Part shown: positions 60,293 to 64,000 of the stretch, piece by piece
Layout of the letters: every line of letters begins with the position of its first letter
Position numbering within the stretch: the stretch's first letter is position 1
The notes under the pieces: generated by a model
What the model saw: only the letters and a program-made list of their open reading frames with translations
Databases searched by the model: none
Told to the model about the DNA's origin: nothing
Translations under genes and position numbers: made by a program
Assembly (NCBI GenBank): GCA_023715865.1
Contig: JAMBOW010000007.1
Coordinates: forward strand, 124,001-188,000
Length of the DNA: 64,000 bases
Direction of reading: 5' to 3'
Source of the DNA: Neobacillus mesonae
GTDB taxonomy: Bacteria; Bacillota; Bacilli; Paenibacillales; Paenibacillaceae

Positions 60293-61222
60293 TTATTTAC
60301 TGACTTCAGCATGTTTTACGGATTGCTGGCCTTTGTATTCAGTCTTGGTTCTCCATTTGCGTATTTTCTTAGCTAGCAAGCCCCTTCCTGGTGCAAGCAG
60401 AATCGAAACGCCAAACACAACCGTAATAACAAGTACGGTAACCGGACCCGTAGGCAAATCCGGTGTGGTCGCACTAATTAATGTGCCTGCAGCTCCGCTG
60501 AGAGCTCCAAATAAACCAGCCAGGCACACCATAATACCAAGCGAATGGGTCCAGTAACGCGCTGCTGCTGCTGGGGTAATTAGAAGCGCGGCAACAAGCA
60601 CAACTCCGACGATTTGAACACCTGCCACGACTGCGACCACGGTCAAGAACAGCAGCAGCTGTTCCAGTAAGGCAGAGGGGTACCCCATCCCCCGGGCAAA
60701 GCCAGAATCAAAGCTGATCAATTTAAATTCCTTAAACAAAAGAAAGCATACGACTAACAGAAGAACGGACACGCCAAGCAGCATATAAACGTCACTTCTG
60801 ACCATTGAGGCAGCCTGACCAAACATGTATTTATCAAGACCGCTCTTGCTTCCGTAATCTCCATGTTGTATACGCGTCAGCATCACAATGCCGACCCCGA
60901 AGAACACAGATAACACAACTCCCAGAGCAGTATCCTGCTTAATACGTGAATAGCGGGTAATGACGGAAATACCGATGGTGGCAATAAATCCGGCAACCAG
61001 AGCACCAAGCATGAATAAGAAAGTCGATTTGACGCCGCTGAGCATAAAGGCGATACAGATACCCGGAAGTGCAGCATGAGCAAGTGTATCTCCAATCAGA
61101 CTTTGCTTGCGAAGGTAGGTGAAGGAGCCGATCAAGCCGCTGCTGAAGCCCAGCAGCATAGAGCCAAGCAGAATCCATCTAACATTAGGATCCGCTATTA
61201 TTGAAGCTATCCATTCGATCAT
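60293..61222 (-). CDS. mntC: Metal ABC transporter permease (first permease)
   Basis: This 309-residue ABC-3 permease shows the same fold: LIGDTLAHAALPGICIAFML near the start and multiple helices with GIVMLTRIQ between them. A frame opens six codons upstream (61240), but AAGGTGAG six bases before the ATG at 61222 makes that the start, seven bases after the mntB stop. It forms the membrane channel with MntD. Confidence 0.92.
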   Translation of the reverse strand: MIEWIASIIADPNVRWILLGSMLLGFSSGLIGSFTYLRKQSLIGDTLAHAALPGICIAFMLSGVKSTFLFMLGALVAGFIATIGISVITRYSRIKQDTALGVVLSVFFGVGIVMLTRIQHGDYGSKSGLDKYMFGQAASMVRSDVYMLLGVSVLLLVVCFLLFKEFKLISFDSGFARGMGYPSALLEQLLLFLTVVAVVAGVQIVGVVLVAALLITPAAAARYWTHSLGIMVCLAGLFGALSGAAGTLISATTPDLPTGPVTVLVITVVFGVSILLAPGRGLLAKKIRKWRTKTEYKGQQSVKHAEVSK

Positions 61223-61229
61223 TTTGAGC

Positions 61230-62033
61230 TCACCTTCCATCTTTCGGTGCTGATTGACCGATCATCGCAATACGGCCTCCATAGGTCTCTTGCAGCAAAT
61301 CGGAAGTAAAGGTTTCTTCTGTCGGTCCGGCAGCGACCAGCCTGCCGTTGATCAAAAGCACATGATCAAAATATTCTTCAACTGTCGCCAGATCATGATG
61401 TACGACAAGTACAGTCTTGCCCTGATTTTTAAGAGCCTCTAGCAGAGCGATAATCGCCTTCTCGGTCGTTGCATCAACCCCTGCAAACGGTTCATCCATA
61501 AAATAAATATCTGCATTTTGGGCAAGCGCTCTAGCTAAAAAGACACGCTGCTGCTGTCCTCCAGAAAGCTGACTGATCTGACGGCTGCTGAAATCCGCCA
61601 TTCCCACCTTGTTCAAGCATTCCAAGGCAAGCTCTTTTTCTTTCTTGCCTGGCCTTTTAAACCATCCAAGCTGTCCGTACTGTCCCATCATTACGACATC
61701 CAGAGCATTCGTCGGGAAATCCCAATCCACGGACTCCCGCTGCGGCACGTAGCCGATCCGTTTACGCTGCTCTTTGTAAGACTTACCGTAAATGCGCACA
61801 TCACCGCTAATCATTGGAACAAGTCCAAGGGAGGCCTTGATCAACGTTGATTTGCCCGCCCCGTTTGGTCCCAAGATCCCGATCAGCTTGCCTTCTGGTA
61901 CACTGAAGGTTACTTCCCTCAGCACTGGTTTTTTGTGATATGCAACAGCCAGGTCGTGAACGGAGAATGGAATATGGTCGCCGCTCTGAAAATGATCTAA
62001 GCCTAATTGCTTTTCATAAGATTGTAAACTCAT
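61230..62033 (-). CDS. mntB: Metal ABC transporter ATP-binding protein
   Basis: A complete ABC ATPase of 267 residues: Walker A GPNGAGKST, Q-loop VPQRESVDWDFP, signature LSGGQQQRVFLARAL, Walker B IYFMDEPFAGVD and H-loop VVHHDLATV. The Q-loop phrase with DWDFP is typical of Mn/Zn ATPases. AAGGAG lies upstream of the ATG. It follows mntA by 53 bases and energises MntCD. Confidence 0.95.
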   Translation of the reverse strand: MSLQSYEKQLGLDHFQSGDHIPFSVHDLAVAYHKKPVLREVTFSVPEGKLIGILGPNGAGKSTLIKASLGLVPMISGDVRIYGKSYKEQRKRIGYVPQRESVDWDFPTNALDVVMMGQYGQLGWFKRPGKKEKELALECLNKVGMADFSSRQISQLSGGQQQRVFLARALAQNADIYFMDEPFAGVDATTEKAIIALLEALKNQGKTVLVVHHDLATVEEYFDHVLLINGRLVAAGPTEETFTSDLLQETYGGRIAMIGQSAPKDGR

Positions 62034-62086
62034 ACTTGCTCAACTCCTTTTACAGCCATAGGCCCGTTAATATTATGAGAAGACAT

Positions 62087-63055
62087 CTATTTCAGGGCTT
62101 CTACAATCGTTGTCGTATTATGTCTTACCATTCCGATGTAAGTTCCCTCTTCTGTTCCCTCTGGACCCATGGCATCGGAGAACAGCTCGCCGCCGATCGT
62201 TACGGTATGGCCCTTCTCTTTCGCTCCCTCAACAATGGCTTCCATTGCTTTAGGCGAAATACTGGACTCTACGAAAACCGCCTTAATTTTGTTCTCTACA
62301 AGGAAGTCTCGAAGCAAGCTGACATCACTCGCTCCAGCTTCAGCTGATGTGCTGATCCCCTGAAGTCCCATCACTTCAATTCCATATGCCTCACCGTAAT
62401 ATCCAAATGCATCATGGGCAGTGACAAGCACTCTGGACTGTTCAGGAATGGAAGCAATTTGCGTTTTCACTTCATCATGTAAAGTCTTCAGTTCTTCAAT
62501 ATAAGCATCCGCTTGTTCGTTATATGCGGCGGTGTTGTCCGGATCTTCTTCAATCAGTGCATTGCGGATGGTATCTGTTACCTGAATCCATTTCTCAACA
62601 TCAAACCATATATGCGGGTCAGCCTCCTCACTATCACCATAAGGCACCATCAGCAGCTCGCTTTCCGGAATGTCCTTGGTAACCTGAATCACTGGCTTGG
62701 CTTTGCCTATGTTGATTAAAATATCGGACATCTTTCCTTCAAGATGCAGACCGTTGTAAAGAATAACATCCGCGGATTCCAGCTTCTGAATATCTCCTTG
62801 TGAAGCTTTATATAAATGCGGGTCAACTCCAGGTCCCATCAGTCCTGTCACTTCAACAAGCTCACCGCCAACTTCGCGTGCTGCATCTGCGATCATCCCT
62901 GTGGTCGTTGTAATTTGGAGCTTATCATTAGCAGATGATGAATTGCTCTCCGAGGAATCCCCGCATGCTGCTAACATCAACATGGAACTGGCTACTGCAG
63001 CTATCGTGATCACTCTGTACAGTTTGCTCCTCTTTTTACCCGTAAGTTTTATCAT
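62087..63055 (-). CDS. mntA: Metal-binding lipoprotein of a Mn/Zn ABC transporter (MntA/TroA-like)
   Basis: This 322-residue cluster A-I lipoprotein has a lipobox with C31 (MLMLAAC). Metal ligands are seen as His in GVDPHLYKAS, His in EADPHIWFD, Glu in FVESSISPKAM and Asp in GELFSDAMG. The phrase DVILYNGLHLEGKM is like TroA and B. subtilis MntA, favouring manganese over zinc; there is no His-rich loop as in ZnuA. ATG 63055 has AAGGGGAG nine bases upstream and was preferred over two earlier starts. Operon mntABCD. Confidence 0.92.
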   Translation of the reverse strand: MIKLTGKKRSKLYRVITIAAVASSMLMLAACGDSSESNSSSANDKLQITTTTGMIADAAREVGGELVEVTGLMGPGVDPHLYKASQGDIQKLESADVILYNGLHLEGKMSDILINIGKAKPVIQVTKDIPESELLMVPYGDSEEADPHIWFDVEKWIQVTDTIRNALIEEDPDNTAAYNEQADAYIEELKTLHDEVKTQIASIPEQSRVLVTAHDAFGYYGEAYGIEVMGLQGISTSAEAGASDVSLLRDFLVENKIKAVFVESSISPKAMEAIVEGAKEKGHTVTIGGELFSDAMGPEGTEEGTYIGMVRHNTTTIVEALK

Positions 63056-63115
63056 TGTTCTCTTCTCCCCTTCTCCCATTTTTAAATATTGGATCAAACG
63101 TAATGTTGATCAATC

Positions 63116-63145
63116 AACTTAGCATATAGCCAAGTTATTTAACTT
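63116..63145. promoter_or_regulatory. Overlapping palindromes at the mntA promoter (candidate metalloregulator operator)
   Basis: AACTTAGC at 63116 pairs with GCCAAGTT ending 63136 (7 of 8), and AAGTTA-TT-TAACTT spans 63132-63145 (perfect 6-bp arms). A third AACTTAG lies at 63141-63147. They lie at and just below the predicted start. Placement suits repression by MntR or a related DtxR-type regulator, but the sequence is not the classic MntR box. Confidence 0.55.
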
Positions 63146-63156
63146 AGTAAAATAAT

Positions 63157-63185
63157 TTTGTACATGCACCCTTTTATTTTATCAA
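63157..63185 (-). promoter_or_regulatory. Promoter of mntABCD
   Basis: On the minus strand TTGATA (63180-63185) and TACAAA (63157-63162) are 17 bp apart, with the start near 63150 inside the palindromes. Confidence 0.6.
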
Positions 63186-63289
63186 CACAATAATGTTTCC
63201 TTAGTGCAAATTCTATTTGACACAAAACAAAAAAGCAAGAGAATTTTTCTCCTGCTCGTACTTTTTTGTAAGTTAGAAACCTGAAAAAC

Positions 63290-63330
63290 AAAAAAATAAG
63301 CTGCCGAGAATCTCTATCTCGGCAGCTTAT
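63290..63330 (-). terminator. Intrinsic terminator of the penicillin-binding protein gene
   Basis: ATAAGCTGCCGAG pairs with CTCGGCAGCTTAT (13 bp). On the minus strand seven T follow within two bases. Confidence 0.92.
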
Positions 63331-63355
63331 CCGCCCTGAGCGGACGTCAAATTCA

Positions 63356-64000
63356 TTATTCTTCTGTCGTATCTTCTTCAGACTGCTGTTTGCCTTTTGG
63401 CACACCGTCCAAACCGTATTCTTGATCATAAGCATCAAAGATTTTACGTGCAATCGGGGCAGCACTGCTGGAACCGAATCCACCCTCTGGTACGACCACT
63501 GCAACAGCCAGCTTCGGATTATCACGCGGTGCAAACGCAATAAATACCCCGTTATCCACGATTGCACTATGTCCGTCATACCAAATTTGCTGCTGTGATG
63601 TACCTGTTTTGCGGGCAAAATCATATGGGAATCCTGAGAACGCCATACTGACGTCAGTGTTCATTCCCCGATGGATTGTATTCCAATAAGATTCATCAAA
63701 GTCAACTTCGTTAAGGACCTTAGGTTCAACTTCCTTAACGACATTGCCCTCGGCATCCCGGATTTCCTTGACCAAATGCGGCTCCATCCGTTTGCCCTTG
63801 TTAGCCAGCATTGTAGCGTATTGTGCAAGCTGCATTGTTGTATATTTACCCTGCTGCCCGAATGAAGCAAAGGCAAGTCTTGCAAGAGCTGTCTCGTTCT
63901 CATTCGTATATTCAAGATATCCTTCATATTCCTTCGGCAAATCTACGCCTGTCTCTACTCCAAGGCCAAATTCCTTCATGTACTTATCCCAAACGTCAGT
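63356..64000 (-). CDS. Penicillin-binding transpeptidase (5' end cut by window edge)
   Basis: The C-terminal 214 residues of a class B PBP enter from the right edge. The conserved KTG box is in FARKTGTSQQ; before it come TTMQLAQYATMLANKGKRMEP in the transpeptidase core and FGLGVETGVDLP. The C-terminus is acidic (EEDTTEE). Class B PBPs crosslink peptidoglycan outside the membrane; pattern and downstream position suggest a PBP2/PbpA-type elongation enzyme, but the SxxK and SxN motifs are outside the window. Confidence 0.9.
   Translation of the reverse strand, partial: TDVWDKYMKEFGLGVETGVDLPKEYEGYLEYTNENETALARLAFASFGQQGKYTTMQLAQYATMLANKGKRMEPHLVKEIRDAEGNVVKEVEPKVLNEVDFDESYWNTIHRGMNTDVSMAFSGFPYDFARKTGTSQQQIWYDGHSAIVDNGVFIAFAPRDNPKLAVAVVVPEGGFGSSSAAPIARKIFDAYDQEYGLDGVPKGKQQSEEDTTEE

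Noticed and set aside
63075..63110. Zur box upstream of mntA (ACGTAAT near 63097).
   Set aside because: Only one half-site resembles the Zur consensus; the other half matches at 3 of 7 positions, and the binding protein looks MntA-like.

Overview
The window is ordinary core chromosome of a low-to-mid GC, spore-forming Bacillales, most like Paenibacillus. Supporting signs are the sporulation inhibitor Sda, a YjcZ-type spore peptide, a YheC/YheD ATP-grasp protein, the DnaB/DnaI helicase-loader pair, EcsAB, HemQ and many small Bacillus-type genes (YuiB, YumB, YumC, YutM, YutJ, YuzB, YutI) that also cluster in Bacillus subtilis. Futalosine-pathway MqnE and several UMF1, CPBP and DUF2515 proteins fit Paenibacillus better than Bacillus. 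I see no rRNA, tRNA, insertion sequence, prophage or CRISPR array.

Layout. 1-3.4 kb: a truncated MocR/PdxR regulator divergent from a PNPOx-like flavoprotein, then an aminotransferase. 3.5-8.7 kb: a YjcZ peptide, helicase-ecsA-ecsB on the minus strand, an SDR and TTG-started cheX. 8.9-12.2 kb: a UMF1 exporter, then lysR plus a PHP phosphatase. 12.4-16.7 kb: a five-gene minus-strand operon of AAC(3)-like acetyltransferase, Tat-type phosphoesterase, phosphoesterase, GNAT and EamA exporter. 16.7-21.2 kb: sdhCAB with a divergent LysR gene. 21.3-23.5 kb: ktrB-ktrA with a terminator inside the leader. 23.7-28.2 kb: a CPBP protease whose 3' end overlaps uvrC, then trxA and a 52-aa membrane peptide. 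28.3-30.9 kb: dnaB-dnaI. 31.2-37.1 kb: GrpB-like protein, a tandem repeat, yuiB, hemQ, an NDH-2-like flavoprotein, Fur-boxed yumC, a zinc-ribbon protein behind a hairpin that covers its ribosome binding site, and sda with a cluster of DnaA boxes. 37.2-44.9 kb: a short ATP-grasp gene, ppx and ppk overlapping tail to tail, and several small unknowns. 45-49.6 kb: iron-sulfur proteins, mqnE, yutJ, yuzB and an SDR. 49.7-52.8 kb: metNIQ under a SAM-I riboswitch. 52.8-59.2 kb: a HEPN protein, ctaA, a thioredoxin-like protein, a DUF2515 protein, a MurJ-type flippase and a HAD phosphatase. 59.3-63.2 kb: mntABCD with palindromes at its promoter. The right edge cuts a penicillin-binding protein.

How the genes work together. 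Many genes serve respiration and redox: sdhCAB, two NDH-2-like flavoproteins, menaquinone synthesis (mqnE), heme and heme A (hemQ, ctaA), Fe-S carriers (YutM, YutI), thioredoxins and an iron-regulated ferredoxin reductase. Metal, potassium and methionine uptake are each tied to a visible control element. The replication loader genes lie near sda, whose DnaA boxes could link replication status to sporulation.

I did not find a clearly new multi-gene system. The most useful leads are regulatory: the sda DnaA-box cluster, the ktrB leader terminator, the hairpin at 36470-36516, the 82-bp repeat next to yuiB and the ppx/ppk antisense overlap. Start codons were reassigned wherever a Shine-Dalgarno site pointed to an internal or non-ATG start. 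All family names come from reading the sequences by eye; no database search was run.
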